From: SIG299 sp045531895
GTDB lineage: Bacteria; Bacillota; Clostridia; Lachnospirales; Lachnospiraceae
DNA length: 43,994 nt
Assembly (NCBI GenBank): GCA_045531895.1
Contig: JAZSEW010000097.1
Span: forward strand, 1-43,994
Reading direction: 5' to 3'
A model generated the notes under the pieces. That model was not told the DNA's origin. It saw only the letters and a list, made by a program, of their open reading frames with translations, and ran no database searches. Of this stretch, positions 33,523 through 41,208 are shown one piece after another; the first letter of the stretch is position 1; each line of letters starts with the position of its first letter. Both the position numbers and the translations under genes were made by a program.

Positions 33523-34824
33523 ATGAACGTTTTATTATCAGTATCTTTTGCATTATTGGCAGGTCTTTTGATGACCCGTGCATTCAAACCATTCAAATTA
33601 CCGGCTGTAACCGCATATTTAATTGCCGGTGTTCTTATCGGACCGTATTGCTTAGGCGGTCTTCATATTGCAAATGGTGTAGGTTTTGCCAACATGGACG
33701 AAGTTGGTTCTCTGGCTGTGATTGGTCAGGTGGCGTTAGGATTTATCGCTTTCTCTATTGGTAGTGAATTCCGCCTGGAAGACTTAAAGAAAATTGGTAA
33801 GCAGGCATTTACCATTGGTATTTTTCAGGCACTTGTTGCTACTTTGTTTGTAGATATTGCATTGGTTGTTGTACATTTGGTGATGCCTGACAAGTTATCA
33901 GTACCACAGGCAATTACTCTGGGAGCTATTGCAACTGCAACTGCTCCGGCAGCTACACTTATGGTAGTAAGACAGTATAAGGCAAACGGACCTTTAACTA
34001 AGCTGTTACTTCCGATTGTAGCATTAGATGATGCGGTAGGTTTAATTGTGTTTGCTGTATCCTTTGGTATTGCAAAGACTTTGGTCAGTGGTTCTGCAGA
34101 TATTGTATCCATTATCGTAAATCCTTTAGTGGAAATTGTTTGTTCCCTGTTACTTGGTGCAATCATGGGCTGGTTATTAACCCAGTTGGAAAAACTGTTT
34201 AATTCCAACACGAATCGCTTGAATATGACCATTGCTTTTGTCGTATTAACCGTAGCATTATCTTCCTTGAAGTTTGAAATCGGACCGGTACATATTGGCT
34301 TCTCTTCCCTGTTAGTGTGTATGATGTTAGGTACTATTTTCTGCAACATCTGTCCGCTGTCTGAGGAAATGATGACCCGTTCCGATAAGTGGACTTCTCC
34401 ACTGTTAGCCCTGTTTTTCGTTATCAGTGGTGCAGAACTGGAACTCAGCGTATTTACAGATGTTGCCATTGTAGGAATTGGTGTAGTTTATATTGTATTC
34501 CGTTGTCTTGGTAAGTATTTTGGTACACTTTTCAGTGCCAAGGCAACCAAGTGCTCTCCAAAGATTTGCAAGTACCTTGGTATTACCCTGTTCCCGCAGG
34601 CCGGTGTTGCCCTTGGTATGTGTACCACAGCAATGCAGCTTGGTGCAGATGGTGGATTAATCCGCAATATCACGTTATTTGCGGTACTGATTTATGAGTT
34701 ATTCGGACCAATGATGACCAAGATGGCTCTGACAGCAGCCGGAGATATTCAGCCAATGCCGGAGCATGTCAAGCATCGTCGTAAGCATCTGCTTGCAGAA
34801 GCAAAGAAGACAAAAGAACAGTAA
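33523..34824 (+). CDS. Monovalent cation:proton antiporter (CPA2 / Kef-type membrane domain)
   Basis: This 433-residue integral membrane protein has about 12 helices and CPA2 signatures: LPAVTAYLIAGVLIGP in an early helix, GEVGLFFALG-like ALGFIAFSIGSEF, and the ion-binding helix LDDAVGLIVFA with two adjacent Asp. It has no C-terminal TrkA-N or TrkA-C domain, so it is the short form. It exchanges Na+ or K+ for protons across the membrane, affecting pH and ion balance. AAGGGC lies before the ATG. It appears to be a single-gene unit between two terminators. Which cation it moves is not shown by sequence. Confidence 0.92.
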   Translation: MNVLLSVSFALLAGLLMTRAFKPFKLPAVTAYLIAGVLIGPYCLGGLHIANGVGFANMDEVGSLAVIGQVALGFIAFSIGSEFRLEDLKKIGKQAFTIGIFQALVATLFVDIALVVVHLVMPDKLSVPQAITLGAIATATAPAATLMVVRQYKANGPLTKLLLPIVALDDAVGLIVFAVSFGIAKTLVSGSADIVSIIVNPLVEIVCSLLLGAIMGWLLTQLEKLFNSNTNRLNMTIAFVVLTVALSSLKFEIGPVHIGFSSLLVCMMLGTIFCNICPLSEEMMTRSDKWTSPLLALFFVISGAELELSVFTDVAIVGIGVVYIVFRCLGKYFGTLFSAKATKCSPKICKYLGITLFPQAGVALGMCTTAMQLGADGGLIRNITLFAVLIYELFGPMMTKMALTAAGDIQPMPEHVKHRRKHLLAEAKKTKEQ

Positions 34825-34827
34825 AAA

Positions 34828-34870
34828 ATATCAGAGCTGCCGTAGTTTTGCTATGGCAGCTCATTCTTTT
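34828..34870. terminator. Bidirectional terminator between antiporter and AraC regulator
   Basis: GAGCTGCC (34834-34841) pairs with GGCAGCTC (34855-34862), extended inward by CGTAG/CTATG around TTTTG. T runs flank both sides in the proper orientation. It overlaps the last codons of the AraC gene (stop at 34853-34851). Confidence 0.88.
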
Positions 34871-35735
34871 TATAGGCAGAGGGGGAACAACCTGTAATCT
34901 GTTTGAATACCCGGCCAAAGTGGGTGTTGCTGTTAAAACCGACGGCAGATGCAATCTCATTTACAGAAAGGGAGGAATTTAACAGAAGCTTTTTTGCCTC
35001 CTTAATCCGCACGTTATTTAAGTAGTCTACAAAATGAAATCCGGTCACTTCTTTAAATGTACGGGAAAAATAATAGGTGCTTAAATAGTAGCGGGCAGAA
35101 ATAGTTTCTAAGGATATTTCCTCAAAATAACTATTGTTGATATAGCCCAGAATTTCAAACATGGTTTTCTGGGTGTTGTTGATTTCGGTAAGGGCGCTGT
35201 CCTGCTCGCTTGGTTTACAGTTATTTAAAAATAATAAAAGCTGCAGAAGCGTCAGCTTGATGTAGGCAGTTTCACGGAACCGGTTTTGATTATATTCCAG
35301 TTCCATGATTTGAAGCAAAGTTTCCACAAAGTTCTGCTCCTGTGGATTCAGAGAAATTAAGTGGATGTCTTCTTCCAGGTTCTTGTATGGATTGATAGAA
35401 GGTTCTATGGCCAGATAATCTTCTAACAGTTCACGGCTGAAGTGTATCAGCATACGGTCGTAACCAAAATTTCCAAGATTTCCGGTGCGGTGGATTTCGT
35501 TTGGAGGAATCAGTACAAAAGAACCTCCTGTGACATGATAGGTTTTATCCTGAATAAAATAGTAGCGCTCCCCGGAATACAGGTAGTACAGTTCATAACA
35601 GTCATGATAGTGATGAAGAAATTCCTGCGTGGGATTTTGATTATTGACCCGCTTGATAAAAAAGTGGGAATCCGGTACCTGCTCAAAATTGGCAGGGGAA
35701 TTTTTATGATAACTTTCCGGGAAAAGATTTTTCAT
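34851..35735 (-). CDS. AraC family transcriptional regulator with cupin sensor domain
   Basis: ATG 35735 is chosen for its GGAGGTG site; the frame opens ten codons earlier without support. Of 294 residues, the N-terminal half is an AraC-type cupin (LHHYHDCYELYYLYSG, GSFVLIPPNEIHR). Residues about 190-290 hold the two helix-turn-helix motifs (LSTYYFSRTFKEVTG and VNEIASAVGFNSNTHFGRVFK). Such proteins bind a small molecule, often a sugar, and usually activate nearby genes. It is divergent from the MATE gene, with both promoters inside 142 bases, so MATE is a likely target. Confidence 0.93.
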   Translation of the reverse strand: MKNLFPESYHKNSPANFEQVPDSHFFIKRVNNQNPTQEFLHHYHDCYELYYLYSGERYYFIQDKTYHVTGGSFVLIPPNEIHRTGNLGNFGYDRMLIHFSRELLEDYLAIEPSINPYKNLEEDIHLISLNPQEQNFVETLLQIMELEYNQNRFRETAYIKLTLLQLLLFLNNCKPSEQDSALTEINNTQKTMFEILGYINNSYFEEISLETISARYYLSTYYFSRTFKEVTGFHFVDYLNNVRIKEAKKLLLNSSLSVNEIASAVGFNSNTHFGRVFKQITGCSPSAYKKNELP

Positions 35736-35753
35736 ACGTACACCTCCGACTAC

Positions 35754-35782
35754 AGTATAGTACAAGTGACAATAAAACGCAA
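35754..35782 (-). promoter_or_regulatory. Promoter of the AraC regulator gene
   Basis: TTGCGT (35782-35777) and TATACT (35759-35754), spacer 17, minus strand. The facing MATE gene has only a weak extended -10 (TGCTAGCAT, 35842-35850), which suits activation by this regulator. Confidence 0.7.
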
Positions 35783-35877
35783 GATATGTAGAAAATAAAA
35801 ATAGAATGGCAAGTTTTGTTGTGGAAATTTGTGAAAAATTGTGCTAGCATAAAGCCTGTGAAAAGGAGAGATGAAAC

Positions 35878-37278
35878 ATGGATGCAGCAAAATTAGAGCA
35901 AAAACAGTTAAAACGAAGAGAGTATTTACTGGAAGGAAACATGTGGAAGGTAGTGTTAAGCATTGCCCTTCCGATGGTGTTTTATAACCTGTGTAACTAT
36001 TTTTACGGTATTTATGATATGATGCTGGTGCAGTCTGCAGGCATTGGCGATGCGGCAGATATTGTAGTACTGGACCAGATTAAAAATATGATTTCTACCA
36101 TTGGCGGAGCACTGGCTACCGGCGGTGGTATTATGGTGGCAAGACGTTATGGCGCAAAACAACTGGAAGAAGCCAGAAAATATGCCAATACCCTGTTTAC
36201 TCTGGCTATGGTGGTGGCTCTGGTAACGCTGGTACTGATTCCGATTGGTGTGCCGTTTTTAAAGCTGTTTAATACGGACCAGTCCATTATTGACAATTCC
36301 CTGGGTTATTATAACGTGCAGATTATGACACTGGTAATTACAACCATGAACAGTGCCATGATTTCCATGGAAAAGGCGAAGGGAAATACAAAACAGTTAT
36401 TATGCCTGAACCTTGGCGTGATTGTAATTAAAGTCGGTCTGACGACTTTGTTTGTGTATGGCCCATTTGAAAATGTAACAAATACCTGGCTGGCAGTGTC
36501 TACATTAATTGCCCAGTTATTCCTGTTTAGCTGCGGATTGTTTTTGTGCTTCCGAAAGAGCAATATTTTACGAATTCGCATCCGGGACTGGAACTTTGGA
36601 AAGTCAGAGGTTATCAGTATTGTCCGACTGGCAATTCCGGTGTTTATCGGAAACTTCCTGTTCAGCTTCGGCAAGGTATATGTAAATTCTGCCGCAACAG
36701 AAAAATATGGTAAGATGTGTGTAGGCGCTCTTGGAATTTCCAATACCATGGCAGGATTATTTACAAACATTACAAATACAACGGCAGACTGCGGCGCAAC
36801 CATTGTAAGCCAGAACTACGGTAATAAAAACGGTTCCCGAATCCGAAAGTTTTTCAAGGTGAACCTGTTTTATGTGACTTTAGTCAGTGTGGTTGGTACA
36901 GTAATCATGTTTACCATGAAGGAACAGGTGGCGGCGTTCTTTGCACCGAATAGCCTTAAGTATCAGGAGATGATTGTAAACATTTTTGCCTGGGAATGTT
37001 TTGATATCGCATTCCTTGGATTTTCTCATACTGCTAATGCATTGTTTAACGGCTTTGGTAAAACCAAGGCAACCATGGTCTTTTCCATGGTGCGCCTCTT
37101 TGGCCTGCGTGTGCCGGTTCTGCTGTTTTTGATGCACATTGTACAAATGGATTATTCTGCCTGCGGTGTGGCAATGTTTGCGTCCAACACAATTATCGGT
37201 ATCATTCAGTTAGCAGCTTCCGCAATATATTGCGTGAAGTTGAACAAACATCATCCGGAATTATTTGAGAGAGCTTAG
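35878..37278 (+). CDS. MATE family multidrug/metabolite exporter
   Basis: This 466-residue protein has about 12 membrane helices in two similar halves, with the MATE pattern: an N-terminal LPMVFYNLCNYFYGIYDMMLV, GGIMVARRYGAK, and in the second half LAIPVFIGNFLFSFGKVYVN. MATE proteins export drugs or metabolites in exchange for Na+ or H+. AAAAGGAGAG lies before the ATG. The divergent AraC gene probably regulates it. The transported compound is unknown. Confidence 0.93.
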   Translation: MDAAKLEQKQLKRREYLLEGNMWKVVLSIALPMVFYNLCNYFYGIYDMMLVQSAGIGDAADIVVLDQIKNMISTIGGALATGGGIMVARRYGAKQLEEARKYANTLFTLAMVVALVTLVLIPIGVPFLKLFNTDQSIIDNSLGYYNVQIMTLVITTMNSAMISMEKAKGNTKQLLCLNLGVIVIKVGLTTLFVYGPFENVTNTWLAVSTLIAQLFLFSCGLFLCFRKSNILRIRIRDWNFGKSEVISIVRLAIPVFIGNFLFSFGKVYVNSAATEKYGKMCVGALGISNTMAGLFTNITNTTADCGATIVSQNYGNKNGSRIRKFFKVNLFYVTLVSVVGTVIMFTMKEQVAAFFAPNSLKYQEMIVNIFAWECFDIAFLGFSHTANALFNGFGKTKATMVFSMVRLFGLRVPVLLFLMHIVQMDYSACGVAMFASNTIIGIIQLAASAIYCVKLNKHHPELFERA

Positions 37279-37290
37279 GCTCTCTCTTTT
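37267..37290 (+). terminator. Terminator overlapping the MATE stop codon
   Basis: GAGAGAGC-TTAG-GCTCTCTC (37267-37286) followed by TTTT. The TAG stop codon lies in the loop. Confidence 0.8.
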
Positions 37291-37291
37291 A

Positions 37292-37320
37292 TTGACTTTT
37301 TGCAGAGAATGTTCTATACT
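37292..37320 (+). promoter_or_regulatory. Promoter of the MFS transporter gene
   Basis: TTGACT (37292-37297) and TATACT (37315-37320), spacer 17, directly after the MATE terminator. Confidence 0.85.
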
Positions 37321-37352
37321 GCAAACTGTTTGAGTCAAAGGAGGAAAAGAAG

Positions 37353-38522
37353 ATGTTGTTTCAGGAAAAGTACAAAAACAAACAATTAATATTTACTTAT
37401 ATCGTTTTTATCTGCAATGGTATGCTGGCACTTTCTATCGGATCATTAATGCCTTTGATTTCCGATACCAGAGGTTTATCCTACGAGGTGTGTGGTATGC
37501 TGGTCAGTCTGCATTCCGTTGGTAATTTTCTTTCCAGCTTCTTTGTTGGAGCACTGGCGGAGAAGATTGGCAGAAAGCGCAGTATCTTAATTTTTAACTC
37601 CTTTTTTGCCCTGTCCTATTTGATTATTTTGCTCAGTGGAAATATACCGTTGCTCGTTGGGGCATTTTTACTGACAGGCCTTGCCAGGGGAGCTACCAGC
37701 AACTTCTGCAATACGGTCATTAACAATCTGGCACCGGGCAAAGCGGGAATAATTAATGGTCTTCACGCCATGTTTTCTGTGGGTGCGTTCCTGTTCCCGA
37801 TTCTGCTGATGCTGTTTACCGCATCCGGAGACGAAAACTGGATTTATGCTTCTGTATTTATGCTTATCATCGGTATTATCAGCTGGGTATTGTATTTTAT
37901 GATTCCGATGGATGGTCTGACCATTCCAAAGAAGGAAAAGAAGACCGGCAACTACGGTTTCTTTAAGGAACCATTATTTTACCTTTGCATTGTGACATTG
38001 TTCTTTTATCTTTGCGCGGAGCAGGGGGTTATCGGATGGCTTGTAACTTACTTTAAGGATACCGGTTTACTTAACGCTTCCGTGTCCCAGCTGATGGCAA
38101 GTATGCAGTGGATTATGATGCTGGCAGGACGGCTTCTGGTAGCATGGCTGTCTACCAGAGTCGATAAAAATAAATTGCTGCCGGTTATGGGCGCAGGCTT
38201 GGTATTGTTTTTCCTGATTCTTATCAATAGCGAGAGTATGGGCATGATTGTGTTCGGTATTATGGGCTTTGGTTTTTCTATGGCGGGCATTTATCCGACG
38301 ACGGTTTCCTTCTCAGGAAAGTTAATTCAGAAGTATTCTCTGGCATGGAGTTTTATTCTGACCTTTGCAAGTCTTGGGTCGATTCTGATGCCGACCATTA
38401 TTGGTGCTATCGCAGGAACTTATGGTATTTTCGTGGGCATGTGCTCTGTGGGTGTAGTAATTGCCATTGATTTGGTATGTATTGTGGCGCTAGTAAGATA
38501 TGTGGGGAAGAGAGGAATGTAA
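37353..38522 (+). CDS. Major facilitator superfamily transporter
   Basis: This 389-residue protein has 12 predicted helices and the MFS loop 2-3 motif GALAEKIGRKR, with GLARGATSNFCNTVINNLAPGK resembling FucP-type sugar carriers. It has its own consensus promoter and an AAAGGAGG ribosome-binding site. The substrate is unknown; sugar or drug transport are both possible. Confidence 0.92.
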   Translation: MLFQEKYKNKQLIFTYIVFICNGMLALSIGSLMPLISDTRGLSYEVCGMLVSLHSVGNFLSSFFVGALAEKIGRKRSILIFNSFFALSYLIILLSGNIPLLVGAFLLTGLARGATSNFCNTVINNLAPGKAGIINGLHAMFSVGAFLFPILLMLFTASGDENWIYASVFMLIIGIISWVLYFMIPMDGLTIPKKEKKTGNYGFFKEPLFYLCIVTLFFYLCAEQGVIGWLVTYFKDTGLLNASVSQLMASMQWIMMLAGRLLVAWLSTRVDKNKLLPVMGAGLVLFFLILINSESMGMIVFGIMGFGFSMAGIYPTTVSFSGKLIQKYSLAWSFILTFASLGSILMPTIIGAIAGTYGIFVGMCSVGVVIAIDLVCIVALVRYVGKRGM

Positions 38523-38580
38523 CGATTTTCTTTAGAATTACACTTGCCAAAACAGAGAGAATAAAAGATATGAAGCTCAC
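38407..38580 (-). CDS. Possible small hydrophobic peptide gene (57 codons), perhaps a relic
   Basis: A minus-strand frame starts at GTG 38580, eleven bases after GGGAGGG, and begins MSFISFILSVLASVILKK, a single strongly hydrophobic helix with a Lys end. Its 5' region has TATAAT on the minus strand (38633-38628) and a GC-richer stretch (38585-38620) in otherwise A-rich DNA. From memory, short hydrophobic peptides with a similar SFxxSVxAxV start and a similar leader recur in Lachnospiraceae genomes and resemble type I toxin peptides. Here the usual C-terminal part is absent, and the frame continues antisense into the MFS gene, so it may be truncated. Low certainty. Confidence 0.3.
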   Translation of the reverse strand: MSFISFILSVLASVILKKIVTFLSSPHILLAPQYIPNQWQLLHPQSTCPRKYHKFLR

Positions 38581-38712
38581 TGTAAGTCAACCCTCCCTTC
38601 CGTGCCGGTCTAGGAGTGGCAACACATATATTATAACACAACATGATAAAAAAACAATAAAAGCAACAAAAAAAGAAAAAAAATCAAACATGCTTTGACA
38701 AAGGAGGACAAT

Positions 38713-39744
38713 ATGGCAACATCATATCACGTATATTATTCTCAAGGCTACCACTATCATGGAGGTAAGGACAAGCCTGGTGTAGAGATTCCAATCAATC
38801 GGCAGTTTACATGGTATGACAAGGTCTGGCATGTACCTGCGGTGTATTCCTGCGGCAAGGGGCTGGTGATAGACTTCTGTGTTGAGATTGAGCCGGAAGA
38901 AATCAAAAGGTTTTTAGAAAAAGCAGAAAAATATGGTTATAGAGAAGATAAATGGAGCGATGAAGTCCGAGAAGAAATGCGCCGCAGTAATCCAACGGAA
39001 ATTGATTTTAGTGCAGAAGTAATCGCTAATGGCAAAAAGCTGGAACAGCGGAACGGCAGTGGTTTTGGCTGGTGGCCGGAAAGTCTCCGTATGGAAGAAG
39101 GTGGTTGGGCAGAGGAACCGGAAATCGAGCAGATGCTTAAGCATTATCACTTAGACCGCAATAAAGGCTGGATGTTTTATCGCAGAAGTTATGCCTGGGC
39201 AACGTTGAAAAAGCCGGCAATAAAGACATTGCAGCTTACTATGGAAGCACGCAAGATAGCTACAGTAGTAAAACGTTTTCAGACACCGTCGCCGGGAGAA
39301 AGTATCCGGTTTACCGGACCGGCTACCGGAGCGGAATATACCTTAACGGTATTGGAAACAGAAGACCTGCAAATGGATGGAAAGCAGATGGAACGGCTTC
39401 GTCAAGGAGAACTGGAGTTTCCGACGTACTATAAAGCAATGAAGTATGCATTGCTTCCGGAAGTGGAGAAAGGCGAGTTTACCCTGCAGGATTGCGCACA
39501 AAGCGACCAACCAAGAAAAAAGCCGGGAAATTCTGAGGAGAAAAACGGAACTGCGGCAGCTTCTGTTGCCATTATTAGTGGTACTGATGGCCCGACTTCC
39601 ATATTTCTGTTAGCCGGTGGGCAGAAAAGTATACAGCCTCGTAGTGTTTGTTCTGCTTTGCATTTTGAACCGGTAAAGGAAGTTGAATGGAAGGCAATGT
39701 TCTGGGAAAAGCCTTGCGAAGGTTATGTCATTAATTTAATATAA
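38713..39744 (+). CDS. Unrecognised protein with a GTDGPTSIF motif
   Basis: ATG 38713 follows AAAGGAGG; the frame opens earlier at TTG 38695. I do not recognise the family. The 343-residue protein has no signal peptide. It is rich in Trp, Tyr and Glu, with HVYYSQGYHYHGG at the start and FTWYDKVWHVPAVYSCGKGL after it, and appears to be a soluble beta-rich domain. Residues 283-302 read ASVAIISGTDGPTSIFLLAG. This resembles the IIGGADGPTAIF motif of sodium-pumping decarboxylase beta subunits, here outside any membrane context. It stands alone between the MFS gene and the binding-protein operon. The 190 bases upstream are very A-rich. Confidence 0.8.
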   Translation: MATSYHVYYSQGYHYHGGKDKPGVEIPINRQFTWYDKVWHVPAVYSCGKGLVIDFCVEIEPEEIKRFLEKAEKYGYREDKWSDEVREEMRRSNPTEIDFSAEVIANGKKLEQRNGSGFGWWPESLRMEEGGWAEEPEIEQMLKHYHLDRNKGWMFYRRSYAWATLKKPAIKTLQLTMEARKIATVVKRFQTPSPGESIRFTGPATGAEYTLTVLETEDLQMDGKQMERLRQGELEFPTYYKAMKYALLPEVEKGEFTLQDCAQSDQPRKKPGNSEEKNGTAAASVAIISGTDGPTSIFLLAGGQKSIQPRSVCSALHFEPVKEVEWKAMFWEKPCEGYVINLI

Positions 39745-39751
39745 CGATGAC

Positions 39752-39803
39752 AAGAGACGGTACGGACACTTGTGTTTTAATGGTGGACAATAGTCTCTTT
39801 TAT
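39752..39803 (+). terminator. Possible terminator after the unrecognised gene
   Basis: AAGAGAC (39752-39758) and GTCTCTT (39793-39799) can pair around a large 34-base loop, followed by T-rich sequence. The long loop makes it a weak call. Confidence 0.45.
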
Positions 39804-39837
39804 TATGATTTTTTTAAAGTTTACCGCTTGCGCTTTA

Positions 39838-39866
39838 TTGACAAACTTGTGTACAAGTTATATAAT
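39838..39866 (+). promoter_or_regulatory. Perfect sigma-A promoter of the binding protein/receptor operon
   Basis: TTGACA (39838-39843) and TATAAT (39861-39866), both full consensus, spacer 17. A promoter this strong usually needs a repressor, and the spacer holds one likely site. Confidence 0.92.
39844..39859 (+). promoter_or_regulatory. Palindromic operator in the promoter spacer (GntR-like)
   Basis: AACTTGT-GT-ACAAGTT fills the spacer between -35 and -10. It closely matches the GntR gluconate operator core ACTTGTATACAAGT of Bacillus, differing in the central bases. A bound dimer would block RNA polymerase. No gntR gene lies in the window. Confidence 0.7.
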
Positions 39867-39926
39867 TATTTATGAAAATTTACGAAAAAATTATGTAAGA
39901 TTAACAAAAGACTAGGAGGATACAAC

Positions 39927-41195
39927 GTGAGAAAGAAATTTTTATCCGTTTTATTCGGAGTGTTATTGCTCGGCACGCTGGCTGGTTGCCAGAATAACGC
40001 GTCTGATGATGTGACTGCAGGAAATGACACAACTGTAACTGATGAAGTGACACCGGATGGTCCGATTCAGTTAACTCTTTCAGCAGAAGAAGATAATTTT
40101 GCTATGTTGGAAGGGATGATTGAGAACTTTAAAAAGAAATATCCGGAAGAAGAGTTTGAAATTACTTTGACGGTACAGAGTGATGCCACTTTGCGAGACG
40201 TTGCACTCAGTGATGTTCATACTACAGCAGATGTATTCCACTTTCCGGATGACCAGTTAAACAGTCTGGTTGCTGGTGGTATTTTAGAGGCTGTTCCAAA
40301 CGCGGATGCAGTTAAAAAAGCAAATACGGGAGCATCTGTAGAAGCAGCGTCCATTAATGGAACCTTGTATGCATATCCAATGACCGCAGATAACGGATAT
40401 TTCCTGTACTATAATAAAGACTACTTTACAGACGAAGACCTGAAAACTCTGGATGGTGTACTGGCTGCTTGTGAAAAGGCAGGAAAGAAGCTTACCATGG
40501 AATTGAATTCCGGCTGGTATATGTATGCTTTCTTTGGTAATACCGGCATGGAATTTGGTATTAATGCAGATGGCGTTACAAATCATTGTAACTGGAATAC
40601 AACAGAAGGCAGCATTACCGGTGTTGATGTAGCAGAAGCTATTGCAAAAGTGGCAGTCCACCCGGGCTTCATGGCATCCGGGGATGGTACCTTTATTACC
40701 AATGCGCAGGAAGGTACTGTTATTGCTGCCATCAGTGGTGTATGGAATGCTATGGCGGTACGTGAAACCTGGGGTGATGATTACGGCGCTGTAAAGCTTC
40801 CTACGTTTACATGCAAGGGTCAGCAGATTCAGATGTCTTCCTTTACAGGTTTCAAGATGGTGGGTGTTAATTCCTATTCTGACCATGTGGAATGGGCACA
40901 TAAGCTGGCTGACTTTATTACAAATGAGGAAAATCAGACCGTGCGCTTTGTAGAAAGAAATCAGGGTCCATCCAATATCAATGCCGCAGCTTCTCCGGAA
41001 GTTATGAAGGTACCGGCAATTCTGGCAGTCATCGACCAGTCCCAGTACGGTGTGTTACAGAGAGTTGGTAACAACTATTGGGGCGCATGTACTACGTTTG
41101 CAGATACTCTGATTGCAGGAAATCCGGATGGAACACCTTTACAGGAACTTCTGGACACGCTGGTAGCAGAAATTACTGCATCAACAGTAAAGTAG
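39927..41195 (+). CDS. Extracellular solute-binding lipoprotein (ABC sugar-binding type)
   Basis: The start is GTG 39927 after AGGAGG. A lipoprotein signal ends in LAGC with Cys21. The 422-residue protein shows the family 1 solute-binding pattern: MIENFKKKYPEEEFEITL, ADVFHFPDDQL, YAYPMTADNGYFLYYNKDYF and TNEENQTVRFVERNQG. Such proteins catch sugars or oligosaccharides outside the membrane and hand them to ABC permeases. No permease or ATPase gene is near; the next gene, 13 bases on, is a chemoreceptor. It may serve sensing rather than uptake, or share a permease encoded elsewhere. Confidence 0.93.
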   Translation: MRKKFLSVLFGVLLLGTLAGCQNNASDDVTAGNDTTVTDEVTPDGPIQLTLSAEEDNFAMLEGMIENFKKKYPEEEFEITLTVQSDATLRDVALSDVHTTADVFHFPDDQLNSLVAGGILEAVPNADAVKKANTGASVEAASINGTLYAYPMTADNGYFLYYNKDYFTDEDLKTLDGVLAACEKAGKKLTMELNSGWYMYAFFGNTGMEFGINADGVTNHCNWNTTEGSITGVDVAEAIAKVAVHPGFMASGDGTFITNAQEGTVIAAISGVWNAMAVRETWGDDYGAVKLPTFTCKGQQIQMSSFTGFKMVGVNSYSDHVEWAHKLADFITNEENQTVRFVERNQGPSNINAAASPEVMKVPAILAVIDQSQYGVLQRVGNNYWGACTTFADTLIAGNPDGTPLQELLDTLVAEITASTVK

Positions 41196-41208
41196 GAGGG
41201 CACGGCAG

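Noticed and set aside
33825..34469. 214-codon minus-strand frame opposite the antiporter
   Set aside because: Antisense to the conserved transporter gene; composition reflects the reverse of hydrophobic codons.
40284..40901. 205-codon minus-strand frame opposite the solute-binding protein
   Set aside because: No ribosome-binding site or recognisable motif, and the plus-strand gene is unambiguous.
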